From positions 1 to 46,275 of the forward strand of contig JAACET010000003.1 in assembly GCA_011682385.1 (NCBI GenBank): a stretch of 46,275 nucleotides of DNA, read 5' to 3'. Shown here piece after piece: positions 33,131-41,598 of this stretch; position 1 is the stretch's first letter, and each line of letters begins with the position of its first letter. Under the pieces are notes generated by a model. That model was not told where the DNA came from, did no database searches, and was given only the letters and a program-made list of their open reading frames with translations. Source of the DNA: Actinomycetota bacterium. Lineage in GTDB: Bacteria > Planctomycetota > Phycisphaerae > JAACET01. The translations under genes and the position numbers were made by a program.

Positions 33131-34303
33131 ATGTCTATATGTTTGATAATCTGTTTGGCCGGAGTAATTTGCCGAGCTGATGGTGCCCCTGTTCGCGAAA
33201 GGCAGCAAGTGGTATCTGTGCCCGGGGGGACGCTTTTGGCCCAACGAGAATACTCGACGCTGGAACGTTTGGCGAGGCCAGCGGGCAAACTCCCTAACAG
33301 AGTCGCAGGTATATCGCTCGCCCCTGCTCAGCAGCGCATCCTGGTGAAACGCATCTTACAGGAGCAGATAAAGATTTGGCGAGCCCAAGCCCGGAAAATC
33401 TCGCTTCACTTGGCTCAGCAAGCTCTGGAGGAGAAGCCCGAACTGACAGATGTCGATATCGGTTCGGCGGAATCAGCGAAACAGTCTCTGGAGTTCGAAA
33501 GCCTCGTCAGGAAGAATCTGCGGGAAGTGGCCTTGCAGTTTGTCAGGGAAATGAGAATCCCGGCCGACCCTTGGGAACAGGCCTACGTCGGCAGAGCGAT
33601 GGTAGCTCTTCTTGAGCGAGCCCATGAAGACCAGTTGGCTGACCAAGATAGGCTGTTGGTGCAAGTGTTGGTTTCTGGACCCAAGGTTGTGCGCGAGCTT
33701 CCGGAGCCGAGCGTCAGATTTCCGCCGACCCGTGCAGAGGATCCCGGTCAATCCCAGCCTGTAAAATCAAGTGATGGTCAGGTGGCAGATAAGAATTCCG
33801 AGGCCTATCTGCTGGAGTTACGCCGCGCCCGACAGGACGCCGAGCAGCGCAACGCTCAGGATGAGCGAATCATGTGGACCAACCGGGCGGTAGAGGCATT
33901 TTATCGTGATTCTATTGACATGATGATTAGAAGCAGAAGTCCATATGTCTACAAGGCTGTGCTTGAAAGACTCAACCGGCAACTTCGTAGTGGGGATGCT
34001 GTCTTCGAGCAGACGATTGCAGCCCTTAGTCGAATTCAGCTGAGCCAACTGGATCTAAGCCAGTTGAAGCTCATGCGGGCCAAGCTGAAGGGCCTGGCCT
34101 GGCAGTCTCGTGGCCGCCGCCGATACACCGTCTATACTGAAGTGCAAAAGCAGGTTCGAGCGCAGTCGAGTTTTGAGCAGCGCGAGTTGGATTTTTCTCA
34201 GTCCGTGCAGAAATTGTTGACTAGGTTGGCTCAACAGATAGAATCATCCAGCCAACGTGAGCCTCTGGGCATACGCCGAAGGACGCTGGGTCCCGACGAT
34301 TAA
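33131..34303 (+). CDS. Secreted hypothetical protein, helical
   Basis: The predicted protein has 390 residues. It begins with a short hydrophobic signal-like stretch (ICLIICLAGVICRADG) and lacks further membrane segments. The remainder is strongly helical, with many Gln, Arg, Glu and Leu residues (LQEQIKIWRAQARKISLHLAQQALEE, SQLDLSQLKLMRAKLKGLAWQ). A proline-rich linker lies near residue 200. I do not recognise a family. A run AAAGGGGG lies 10 bases before ATG. It follows the glycosyltransferase by 49 bases in the same direction and may be co-transcribed with it. Confidence 0.65.
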   Translation: MSICLIICLAGVICRADGAPVRERQQVVSVPGGTLLAQREYSTLERLARPAGKLPNRVAGISLAPAQQRILVKRILQEQIKIWRAQARKISLHLAQQALEEKPELTDVDIGSAESAKQSLEFESLVRKNLREVALQFVREMRIPADPWEQAYVGRAMVALLERAHEDQLADQDRLLVQVLVSGPKVVRELPEPSVRFPPTRAEDPGQSQPVKSSDGQVADKNSEAYLLELRRARQDAEQRNAQDERIMWTNRAVEAFYRDSIDMMIRSRSPYVYKAVLERLNRQLRSGDAVFEQTIAALSRIQLSQLDLSQLKLMRAKLKGLAWQSRGRRRYTVYTEVQKQVRAQSSFEQRELDFSQSVQKLLTRLAQQIESSSQREPLGIRRRTLGPDD

Positions 34304-34474
34304 GCGCTGGCCGCTCGCCTTGGCTACGAGCAGATGGATGAGCTTATTCACCGAGTTCGACAAAAACCTTGCAGGTCGCGATTAATTCGTATAGTTTTTT
34401 GACCGGGAGTCGTTTTGAAATGGCTTCTGGTTGAGTTCCTTTCCGGCAAATCCCATTGTGGTATTGGGGCCATT

Positions 34475-35428
34475 ATGAGCAAATCCGAAACAGCTAAGCC
34501 TGACGAACCCCTGGTGGTGGTTATTGGTTCGATCAATATGGACCTGGTGGTTAAAACAGCCGTGCTGCCTGGTCCGGGGCAAACTGTACAAGGAAGGAAC
34601 TTCGCCAGCATACCTGGCGGCAAAGGAGCCAATCAGGCAGTAGCTGCATCCAGGCTGGGTGCCAGGGTACATATGATCGGCAAGGTGGGCAGTGACCACT
34701 TCGGCGAGCACTTGTTGATGTGTCTGGACAAGAACCAGGTGGACACTTCAGCCGTGGTTGTAGCGGAGGGTATTTCCTCTGGACTGGCCATTGTTATGGT
34801 TGATGGCCAAGGTGAGAACTCCATTTGCGTAGTAGCCGGGGCTAACGGCCAAGTGCAACCGGAGGATCTGGCCGCCCAGGAAGAGCTCATATCTCGGGCC
34901 AAGGTGGTTGTGTTGCAGTTGGAGTTGCCGGTGCCTACTGTGTTGCAGGCCATCAGGTTAGCCCGCAAGCATGGCGTTATGACGATTCTTGATCCAGCTC
35001 CTGCTGCGGCAGACACCCCGCCGGAATTGCTCAAGGTGGACATAATTACCCCCAATCACATTGAGGCCGGTTTGATGGTTGGTGAGCCTATCGCGGACGT
35101 TCGCTCAGCCAAGACGGTCGCGGCTGCTCTGCTGGCCAATGGTCCGGAGGCGGTGGTGGTAACCATTGGTGAGAAGGGGGCGGTGCTGGTGGATAAGTCC
35201 GACAACATCCGTCACTTTCCCGCCCCCAAGGTGGGTATTGTAGACACTACTGGTGCCGGCGACGCCTTCACGGGCGCTCTGTCTGTAGCTATTGCTCGGG
35301 GCCAGAAGTATTCCGATGCCATCCGTTACGCCAACACTGCTGGGGCTTTGGCCTGTACGAAGTTTGGAGCTCAGCCGGCCATGCCCAATCACCGGGAAGT
35401 TGGGGAGTTGCTGAGCAAGCAGAGCTAG
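34475..35428 (+). CDS. rbsK: Ribokinase (PfkB family)
   Basis: This cytoplasmic kinase phosphorylates ribose to ribose 5-phosphate. The PfkB signatures are clear: GSINMDLVVKTAVLPGPGQT, the sugar-binding PGGKGANQAVAASRLG, ITPNHIEAGLMVGE and the C-terminal DTTGAGDAFTGALSVA, with the catalytic aspartate. I give ATG 34475, 11 residues before the first core strand. A TTG at 34415 has a better ribosome-binding site (GGGAG, 34405-34409) and would add 20 residues, so the start is open. There is no rbs transporter or regulator nearby. A related sugar or nucleoside substrate is possible. Confidence 0.88.
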   Translation: MSKSETAKPDEPLVVVIGSINMDLVVKTAVLPGPGQTVQGRNFASIPGGKGANQAVAASRLGARVHMIGKVGSDHFGEHLLMCLDKNQVDTSAVVVAEGISSGLAIVMVDGQGENSICVVAGANGQVQPEDLAAQEELISRAKVVVLQLELPVPTVLQAIRLARKHGVMTILDPAPAAADTPPELLKVDIITPNHIEAGLMVGEPIADVRSAKTVAAALLANGPEAVVVTIGEKGAVLVDKSDNIRHFPAPKVGIVDTTGAGDAFTGALSVAIARGQKYSDAIRYANTAGALACTKFGAQPAMPNHREVGELLSKQS

Positions 35429-35440
35429 GGCCCCCTAGCT
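35423..35440. terminator. Stem-loop between convergent genes
   Basis: AGCTAGGG and CCCTAGCT form an 8-bp stem with a 2-base loop that overlaps the ribokinase stop codon and sits 14 bases from the end of the sensor kinase gene. No T run follows on either strand, so it is a weak or Rho-assisted terminator at best, or an RNA-end protector. Confidence 0.4.
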
Positions 35441-35453
35441 TCTGAGGCGGCAT

Positions 35454-38144
35454 TCAGCCCTGTTGGTTTTCTCCTGCCAAGCTCGCCGAACTTGTCACCA
35501 TGAGTGACGATGCTTTTAGATGTTTGGTCACTATTTCAATTAATTTGTCGGGGCCAAAGGGCTTAGCCAGATAATCATCGCATCCGGCCTCCAGACACTT
35601 CTGAGCATCTGACTCCATGGCATAGGCGGTCAAAGCGATGATCGGCACGGTTATATCTTTTTCTCGCAAGGCTTTTGTGGCGTCGTAACCGTTCATTACG
35701 GGCATCTGCATATCCATCAATATCAGATCAAAGGATTCGGAGGTGGCCCTATCCACCACTTGCTGACCGTTTTGAACCGAGGTTGTCTCCAGACCCATTT
35801 TCTCCAGGAGTACCTCGATGAATCTTTGATTTGTGGGATTGTCCTCGGCCAGCAGAACTCGACTGGCCGAAAGACCCTCAAGGGAATCGAGGACCCTTTG
35901 GCTGTGGGGTTCAGCAACGAGCTGCTGTTGGCTAAGAAGATCTTTTTTATCGAGCAAAACCACAGATTCTATCTCAACACCAGCCGGGATAATCAGGGAA
36001 AAGACGGAGCCTTTTCCGAGTTCACTTTGGACCCTAATATCGCTGCCCAGGATTTCAGCCAGACGTTTAGTGATGGCCAGTCCCAGGCCGGTACCACCAT
36101 ATTTGCGGGTGGTACTGCCGTCGACCTGATGAAAGGACTCGAAGATCAGTTTTTGGTCTGCCGACGAAATACCGATGCCGGTATCTTCCACGTCGAAGCG
36201 GATAAAAGCCTTATCTGCTTCATTTTCTAGAGTCACTTTGACATACACATGTCCGTTCTCGGTGAACTTGATGGCATTATTTATCAGGTTCAGCAGGCAC
36301 TGCCGAACCCTGCCGGGGTCGGTCTTGATTCTTGTGGACAAATCACATTCGGACAGGATTTCAAATTCAAGCCCCTTCTGCCTGGCCACTGGCCGCAAGA
36401 GCGAGTCTGTGCTGGCCAGGATTTTTTCCAGTGAACATTCGATAATTTCAGTATGGAGTTTACCGGCCTCAAGTTTGGAGAAGTCCAGGATATCATTAAT
36501 TACGGTCAAGAGGTTTTGGCCGGCGTCACTGATAATATTAAGATATTCCCTTTGTTCATCTTGCAGATCTTCTTGCTCTAGAAGTTCACTAAAGCCGATA
36601 ATGCCGTTCAATGGCGTGCGAATCTCATGACTCATGTTGGCCAGAAACTCACTCTTGGCCTTGTTGGCGGCCATGGCTTCTTGAGCCAGCAGCTTAGCCT
36701 GTTCGGTTGAGGCCGACAGGTGTTTGTTGATCTCTTCGATCTCGGTCTTTCTCCGCTCCGCCTGTTCTTTGGCTTGTCTAACCTCTTGCTCAGCCCGTGT
36801 AGTCTGAATCACCTGAGCTGTGGTATTGACAAGACTCTCCAGTAAGGCATCTTCATCGTTGGAAATTGGGTGTTTGGCGAATAAGGCCAAAACGCCGCTA
36901 GTTTCACCGCCCGGCGGGCGAAGCTGATAGCCGGCGAAGGAGACTAACCCCAACTCCTTAGCCCATTCATGGTTATGGACCCGTGGATCATGAGTAACGT
37001 CATTGGTCAGGAATTTGCGTTCCGCTCCGTTGGCCACCAGCCCGATCTTGTAGGCCCCGAATGGCACTCGCCGATGGGCTGGGCTGTCAATGTGCGTGTA
37101 GCGGCCTGAACTGGACATCAGCCACAGGCAGAGGTTTCGTTCACGGCAGACATGGGGACCTTCGCTGATCTTGGCATGCATACAGCCGGACTCACAAAGG
37201 TCTCCCGGCCGAGTGATCCAGATACGGCAAAAATCGGCGTCGAATATGTCCATCACGCCGTCCGTGATCTTTTTCAGTTTTTCTTCCAAGTTGCCCGGCT
37301 TGAGTAATTCCGCCTGCAATTCATTCGTTTTCTCAATACGTTCTTCGTTCCGCTTGCGGTCGGTGATTTCCTTTTTAAGTTGTTCGTTGTTTCTTTGTAG
37401 TTCGGCAGTACGCTCTTCTACCAGCTTCTCGAGGTGATCGTGGTGTTTTTTCAATTCCTCGTTTACCTGCTGCAATTTCTCATAAGTCGTCTTAACTCTG
37501 TTCACCATCGGTCGAAAAATAAACAGACCCTCAAGCAATAAAAGAAGCAGCACGGCAGGTAAAGTATAGCTTCCCATGTAGTTGAGGGTATCGACCCGGC
37601 CCTGAGCCTCTTTATCATATTGAAAGACCGCTTGATCCATCCATTTCAGGTATAAAGGTGAGGCTTTGACAATCTCTTGGACCAAAGGAGAACGTGGAGA
37701 GATTTGAATAAGCTCGCCGGGCTCTAAGGCCAAAATCCCATTTACCGCCTTTCTGATTGTTTGATAGTAGGGTTCGATCCTCGCGAACAAATCTTGAATT
37801 TCAGGACTGTTATTCCCGGGAAGTTGGAGTTCCTTATTTCCATACTGTAGGCCGTTATGTACTTGTGTCCAACTTGACACGGAAGCTGATAACGACTGAC
37901 GATGGTGTTGCCTCATTTTCATATCTTGGCTTTGGGCCAACAAAAGCGCCTCTTTAGCGATTTTCTGGGAGAGCATTCTTTGGCGACCGGAGAGATTGAT
38001 CACCGGTGCATCTGAGGCCTGTCTGTACACGGCAAGGCGTACTAAGGTATAGGCGGAAATACTAAGTAAGGCTATCAAGGATAGAGCTATCAGATAACGA
38101 AGGGTAAGTTTTCTTGTCTGGTAAATAGTTGTATCATCGGACAT
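35454..38144 (-). CDS. Hybrid sensor histidine kinase with cysteine-rich GAF domain
   Basis: This 896-residue membrane protein carries a signal from outside to a receiver domain. Its order is: first transmembrane segment (about 16-40), an extracytoplasmic PilJ/NarX-like helical sensor ([14 protein letters not shown]), a second segment (about 195-212), a coiled coil, GAF (about 290-450), HisKA with the phospho-accepting histidine 506 ([11 protein letters not shown]), HATPase ([21 protein letters not shown]), and a receiver with aspartate 811 ([13 protein letters not shown]). The GAF has five cysteines at about 306, 317, 321, 333 and 339 (DLCESGC...HVCRERNLC). The start is ATG 38144, after CCAGGAG, not the upstream codon at 38174. 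It is divergent from two STAS genes. No separate output protein is adjacent. Confidence 0.92.
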   Translation of the reverse strand: MSDDTTIYQTRKLTLRYLIALSLIALLSISAYTLVRLAVYRQASDAPVINLSGRQRMLSQKIAKEALLLAQSQDMKMRQHHRQSLSASVSSWTQVHNGLQYGNKELQLPGNNSPEIQDLFARIEPYYQTIRKAVNGILALEPGELIQISPRSPLVQEIVKASPLYLKWMDQAVFQYDKEAQGRVDTLNYMGSYTLPAVLLLLLLEGLFIFRPMVNRVKTTYEKLQQVNEELKKHHDHLEKLVEERTAELQRNNEQLKKEITDRKRNEERIEKTNELQAELLKPGNLEEKLKKITDGVMDIFDADFCRIWITRPGDLCESGCMHAKISEGPHVCRERNLCLWLMSSSGRYTHIDSPAHRRVPFGAYKIGLVANGAERKFLTNDVTHDPRVHNHEWAKELGLVSFAGYQLRPPGGETSGVLALFAKHPISNDEDALLESLVNTTAQVIQTTRAEQEVRQAKEQAERRKTEIEEINKHLSASTEQAKLLAQEAMAANKAKSEFLANMSHEIRTPLNGIIGFSELLEQEDLQDEQREYLNIISDAGQNLLTVINDILDFSKLEAGKLHTEIIECSLEKILASTDSLLRPVARQKGLEFEILSECDLSTRIKTDPGRVRQCLLNLINNAIKFTENGHVYVKVTLENEADKAFIRFDVEDTGIGISSADQKLIFESFHQVDGSTTRKYGGTGLGLAITKRLAEILGSDIRVQSELGKGSVFSLIIPAGVEIESVVLLDKKDLLSQQQLVAEPHSQRVLDSLEGLSASRVLLAEDNPTNQRFIEVLLEKMGLETTSVQNGQQVVDRATSESFDLILMDMQMPVMNGYDATKALREKDITVPIIALTAYAMESDAQKCLEAGCDDYLAKPFGPDKLIEIVTKHLKASSLMVTSSASLAGENQQG

Positions 38145-38579
38145 GCTTGATCTCCTGGCATATCTCTGCTGCAATTCTTACGGTCAATACGTGACAATTT
38201 TTGTTCTTGAAGGACCAGGCAGGCCCCTCTTTTTGAAAATAAAATCACGCTGTAAGAACATTGGTCTATTAGAGCCCCCGACTGTTGTGCGGATAGCGCC
38301 CCCCCCGCACTGTCCTCGATCTATATCTACTTTCGGCTCACAACAGGCCGGTCTTGAGCTATTTAGACCGAGAAATTCTTAGGCCGAATACTACCTAACA
38401 TTTTTATTGACAGGGTATTGTGTCTGGAGCGTCTAGCCGTGAGATGTTGTCTGTCTACCCAAACAATCTTAGGGTTTTTGCTGGCTCAGTAATTCTGGGC
38501 GGATATAATCAACTCAGCCGATGGCAGCATAGTGTAGTCAAACGCAAGTTCCGCGTCACAACATGGAGGACCAAAGCTT
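38145..38579. other. Divergent intergenic region, 435 bases
   Basis: No gene was found. A perfect TATAAT (38504-38509) on the plus strand lacks a good -35, and a TTGACA (38407-38412) lacks a good -10. Two hairpins can be drawn: GTGCGG/CCGCAC and CGGTCT/AGACCG (38350-38375 region). The ribosome-binding site GGAGGA (38565-38570) of the first STAS gene is clear. The spacing of promoters for kinase and STAS genes remains undecided. Confidence 0.4.
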
Positions 38580-38948
38580 ATGCCCGAACAAGGCAAGCTG
38601 CTAATTCAGACGATCCAGGGGATTACTCTGGTAATCTTTGAGGACGAATCGATTCTTGATCCTCTTCAAGTGCAGGACATCGGAGAAAAGCTACATCAGC
38701 TTATCGAGCAAGAGGATCGCCAGCGTCTCATTCTGGATTTCCACAAGGTCAAAATCCTTTCCAGCCAGATGTTAGGCGTACTTATCGGCTTGCTCAAGCG
38801 TATCCGCAGCGACCGGGGACGTATCGTTATCTGCGGGATGAAATCTGAGCTGCACAAGGTTTTCAAGATAACCAACCTGGATAAGCTGTTTAGTTTCTAT
38901 GATACTGAGGGTAAAGCTCTGCGTTCCTTTGAGAGTCAGGCCCTGTGA
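38580..38948 (+). CDS. STAS-domain (anti-sigma factor antagonist-like) protein 1
   Basis: The 122-residue protein is a single STAS fold: ITLVIFEDESILDPLQVQDIGEKL, LILDFHKVKILSSQMLGVLIGLLKRI, RIVICGMKSELHKVFKITNLDKLFSFYDTEGKAL. The phosphorylatable serine of SpoIIAA-like antagonists corresponds to the second serine of ILSSQML, so it may be switched by a serine kinase. GGAGGA precedes ATG by 9 bases. It overlaps the start of the next STAS gene and lies beside a hybrid sensor kinase transcribed in the other direction. No RsbW-type kinase or SpoIIE phosphatase is in the window. Confidence 0.87.
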   Translation: MPEQGKLLIQTIQGITLVIFEDESILDPLQVQDIGEKLHQLIEQEDRQRLILDFHKVKILSSQMLGVLIGLLKRIRSDRGRIVICGMKSELHKVFKITNLDKLFSFYDTEGKALRSFESQAL

Positions 38949-39367
38949 TTGATGTTCAACGGGGGCGGCTCGATTGTTTTGCAAACATGAGTGAAGAACC
39001 AAACAACAGCCAGGATGTCATTACTTTCCGTTGGACCCCCACGGCCGTGGTTGTAACCTTCAAAGAAAAACGCATTTATGATGTGCGGACCGTGGAAGCC
39101 GTTGAAGACCAGATTCGTTCTATTTTGGCTAAAGATCCTGCAAACATGGTGGTGAATTTTTCCAACGTGGATTTTATGGTCACACGGGTGATAAATATTC
39201 TGCTGGTGGCCCTGAAGTGGGTCCGTGCACGAGGCGGCGAAGTCTATCTATCCGGTATGAATCCCAACATCCGACGAGTATTTAAGCTCATGAGACTCAC
39301 CGAGGTCTTTCGGATTTTTCAGACTGAAGAGCAGGCTCTGGCCGATCTTGAGAATCAAGAGAAATAG
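38945..39367 (+). CDS. STAS-domain protein 2
   Basis: This is a second STAS protein, 140 residues if read from GTG 38945, which overlaps the previous stop as GTGA. An ATG at 38987 would give 126 residues and fit the fold better; no strong ribosome-binding site decides. The core is AVVVTFKEKRIYDVRTVEAVEDQIRSIL, MVVNFSNVDFMVTRVINILLVALKWV and GEVYLSGMNPNIRRVFKLMRLTEVFRIF. The position of the phosphorylatable serine is threonine here (FMVTRV), and the usual glycine after it is replaced. It may bind a different partner from its neighbour or act as a non-switching scaffold. Confidence 0.85.
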   Translation: MIDVQRGRLDCFANMSEEPNNSQDVITFRWTPTAVVVTFKEKRIYDVRTVEAVEDQIRSILAKDPANMVVNFSNVDFMVTRVINILLVALKWVRARGGEVYLSGMNPNIRRVFKLMRLTEVFRIFQTEEQALADLENQEK

Positions 39368-39383
39368 CCCCCCACGAATCTGA

Positions 39384-40724
39384 TTAATCGTTTGGCTTGA
39401 CCAAAAGGTCGTAGCCGTCGTAACCATAGATCACCGCGGGGATTATGCGTCCTTCTGCGATTGACTGGGTCCTTTCAATCCGGCAAATACCGTCTACTTC
39501 CGGCGCTTGGCCGTAGTATCTGCCCTCAGCATGGCCGTTCGATAGTACACGTTCGACCAGTACGTCAATATGTTTTCCGATTAGTGACTTGTTACGCTTG
39601 ACAACGATTTGTTGCTGGGCCCCCATTAGGGCTTCGAGCCGTTGTTGCTTGATATCTTCCGGAATTTGTCCTGCAAAGTTTGCCGCTGGTGTGCCTGGCT
39701 CCGGCGAAAAGACAAAGGCTCCCAAGGCGTGAAAACGCACCTGAGCTACAAAATCCAGCAGCTCTTGAAATTCAGAGTCTGTTTCCCCCGGAAATCCCAC
39801 GATCATTGAAGTCCGCAACGCCAGATCGGATACAGCCTTGAACAGACGCTCAATGAGTCGCTCAGTTTTAGCCCGACTGAACCGTCGACCCATTCGTCGC
39901 AGGATTCGGTCACTTATATGTTGCAGGGGCATATCCAGATAGTGGACCACATGCTTTGCCTCAGCCATAGCTTTGATGGTGTCATTATCTAAGCTCGATG
40001 GATAGGCGTATAGCACCCGCAGCCAACCCAGTCCCGCAAGTCTGTCCAATCGTCGCAGCAGAGCACCTAAGCCGTTGCTATTGGGACAATCACGTCCATA
40101 GCTACTGGTGTCTTGCCCGATGATATTGAGTTCTACTGCACCATTGGCCAGCAGTTCTTTGGCTTCACAGAGAATAGTCTTGGCTGCCTTTGACCGGTAA
40201 CTTCCTCTGATTGCTGGTATGGTGCAGAAACTGCAGTGTTGGTTGCAACCCTCCGCGATCCGCAAGTACGCGTAGGCCGTCGGCGTGATACGGACCCTTG
40301 GCGTGTCCCTTCGAGGGCGTTTCCTTTGCCGTCCCAGCAGTATCCGCCCTTCCCCTGATATGGCTTTTAGAAGATCTGCTTCGCTGCTGTTAGGCCCCAA
40401 CAGGGCATTAATGCCCGGAAAAACCTTCAGTAATTCTCGGCCCATTCTCTGTCCCAGACAGCCAGCTACTACTACCCTCCGGCAAGGCCCGGCCTGTTTC
40501 TGAGCTAAGGCCTGACTGATTACCTCGTACGATTCCCGGCAGGCGTCAGCGATGAATCCGCAGGTGTTGATTATTATGACGTCAGCTTGTTCCTGTGCTG
40601 CGCCCACGATGTGCCCTGCTTGTCCTATCCAGGCAAGCATCCGCTCGGAGTCCACCAAGTTTTTGGCACAACCCAGGGATACGAAGGCCACCGATAATTG
40701 CTCGGCGGATTTTCCACAGCCCAT
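39384..40724 (-). CDS. rimO: Ribosomal protein S12 methylthiotransferase RimO
   Basis: RimO is a radical-SAM enzyme that methylthiolates an aspartate of ribosomal protein S12. The 446-residue protein has the N-terminal domain with three cluster cysteines (SLGCAKNLVDSER, NTCGFI, VAGCLGQR), the radical-SAM motif EGCNQHCSFCTIP with CxxxCxxC, and a C-terminal TRAM domain (IDVLVERV...AEGRYYGQAPEVDG). SLGCAKNLVDSE and the absence of the MiaB pattern favour RimO over MiaB. AAAGGA lies 8 bases before ATG. It converges on STAS gene 2 with a 16-base gap. Confidence 0.95.
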   Translation of the reverse strand: MGCGKSAEQLSVAFVSLGCAKNLVDSERMLAWIGQAGHIVGAAQEQADVIIINTCGFIADACRESYEVISQALAQKQAGPCRRVVVAGCLGQRMGRELLKVFPGINALLGPNSSEADLLKAISGEGRILLGRQRKRPRRDTPRVRITPTAYAYLRIAEGCNQHCSFCTIPAIRGSYRSKAAKTILCEAKELLANGAVELNIIGQDTSSYGRDCPNSNGLGALLRRLDRLAGLGWLRVLYAYPSSLDNDTIKAMAEAKHVVHYLDMPLQHISDRILRRMGRRFSRAKTERLIERLFKAVSDLALRTSMIVGFPGETDSEFQELLDFVAQVRFHALGAFVFSPEPGTPAANFAGQIPEDIKQQRLEALMGAQQQIVVKRNKSLIGKHIDVLVERVLSNGHAEGRYYGQAPEVDGICRIERTQSIAEGRIIPAVIYGYDGYDLLVKPND

Positions 40725-40770
40725 GCTTTAGTCCTTTTCTTCAGCCCGGAGGATGATTCTTAACACTTCC

Positions 40771-40798
40771 TTGACATTACGACTAAGCCAACTAGAAT
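40771..40798 (+). promoter_or_regulatory. Sigma70 promoter of the DUF47-pit operon
   Basis: A perfect TTGACA (40771-40776), a 16-base spacer and TAGAAT (40793-40798, 5 of 6) lie about 94 bases before the DUF47 gene, in the gap divergent from rimO. Confidence 0.65.
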
Positions 40799-40823
40799 GC
40801 CCCCAACAGTCCTCGGGTAGAAT

Positions 40824-40842
40824 ATATGTTAGCCTAACGTAT
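40824..40842. promoter_or_regulatory. 19-bp dyad, possible operator of the pit operon
   Basis: ATATGTTAG (40824-40832), a central C and CTAACGTAT (40834-40842) form a 9-bp inverted repeat with one mismatch. It lies 25 bases past the -10, within the likely leader. A third ATGTTAG half-site overlaps the ribosome-binding site at 40876-40882. A repressor site or an RNA hairpin is possible. It does not resemble the PhoB box known from proteobacteria. Confidence 0.4.
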
Positions 40843-40891
40843 TGGCCATTGATAGAACAATCCTTCTAAGGACTCATGTTAGGAGAATGCT

Positions 40892-41563
40892 ATGGGTTTG
40901 CTAGAAAAATTTAGAGGCACATCCCCCTTCAAGTTGGTGGCTCAGCACACCAAGAAGGTCCATGAGTGTGTTGTACTTCTGCGTCCCTTGACCAAAGCTC
41001 TTCTAGCTGGAGACTATGCCGGGATTGAAGATCTCCACCACCAGATGTCAAAGACAGAACATGAGGCTGACGATATCAAAGCTCAGATTCGAGAACGGCT
41101 CTCTGAGATTTACCTGCTCTCCGTCGGAAGAAATGAGTTGAATCGATTCATAGGCGTGCAGGACGACGTGGCTGATTCAGCGGAAGACTACTCGGTGGTT
41201 TTATTGTTGCGAAAAACGGAAATCCCTTTAGAAATAAAAAACGATTTCTTAGCCTTTGTGGAACAGGTTATTAAGGTCAGCGAACATCTGTTAACAGTGG
41301 CAGAAGAGTTATCACTTTTATCCGAGTCCGCCTTTGCGGGGGAAGAGGCCAAGCGCGTTATCCAGGCTATTGACCAAATTGGAGAGGAAGAATGGAAAGC
41401 TGACAAACTCCAACGGAAATTGGCCCGCCATTTTTACGGTATGGAAAGTCACTTGGATCCGGTTACTCTAGGTTTTCTCGACAAATATTGTTGTACCCTC
41501 AGTGCCGTGGCCAACAGTGCCGAAAAGGCCAGCAAGTATCTAAAACAAATCATAAGCAGATAG
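40892..41563 (+). CDS. DUF47 / PhoU-like accessory protein of phosphate transport
   Basis: The 223-residue protein is all-helical, with the DUF47 (TIGR00153-like) pattern: LKLVAQHTKKVHECVVLLRPLTKALL, MSKTEHEADDIKAQIRERL, the conserved FIGVQDDVADSAEDYSV and GEEEWKADKLQRKL. Proteins of this group sit beside Pit transporters and are thought to regulate them, like PhoU for the Pst system. TTAGGAG precedes ATG by 8 bases. The pit gene starts 35 bases later. Confidence 0.92.
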   Translation: MGLLEKFRGTSPFKLVAQHTKKVHECVVLLRPLTKALLAGDYAGIEDLHHQMSKTEHEADDIKAQIRERLSEIYLLSVGRNELNRFIGVQDDVADSAEDYSVVLLLRKTEIPLEIKNDFLAFVEQVIKVSEHLLTVAEELSLLSESAFAGEEAKRVIQAIDQIGEEEWKADKLQRKLARHFYGMESHLDPVTLGFLDKYCCTLSAVANSAEKASKYLKQIISR

Positions 41564-41598
41564 AAAGCCGGAGCTTGCCCAAGAGAGGATCCGAATAG

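Noticed and set aside
38407-38412. TTGACA as -35 of a promoter for the STAS genes
   Set aside because: No acceptable -10 is found at 16-18 bases downstream.
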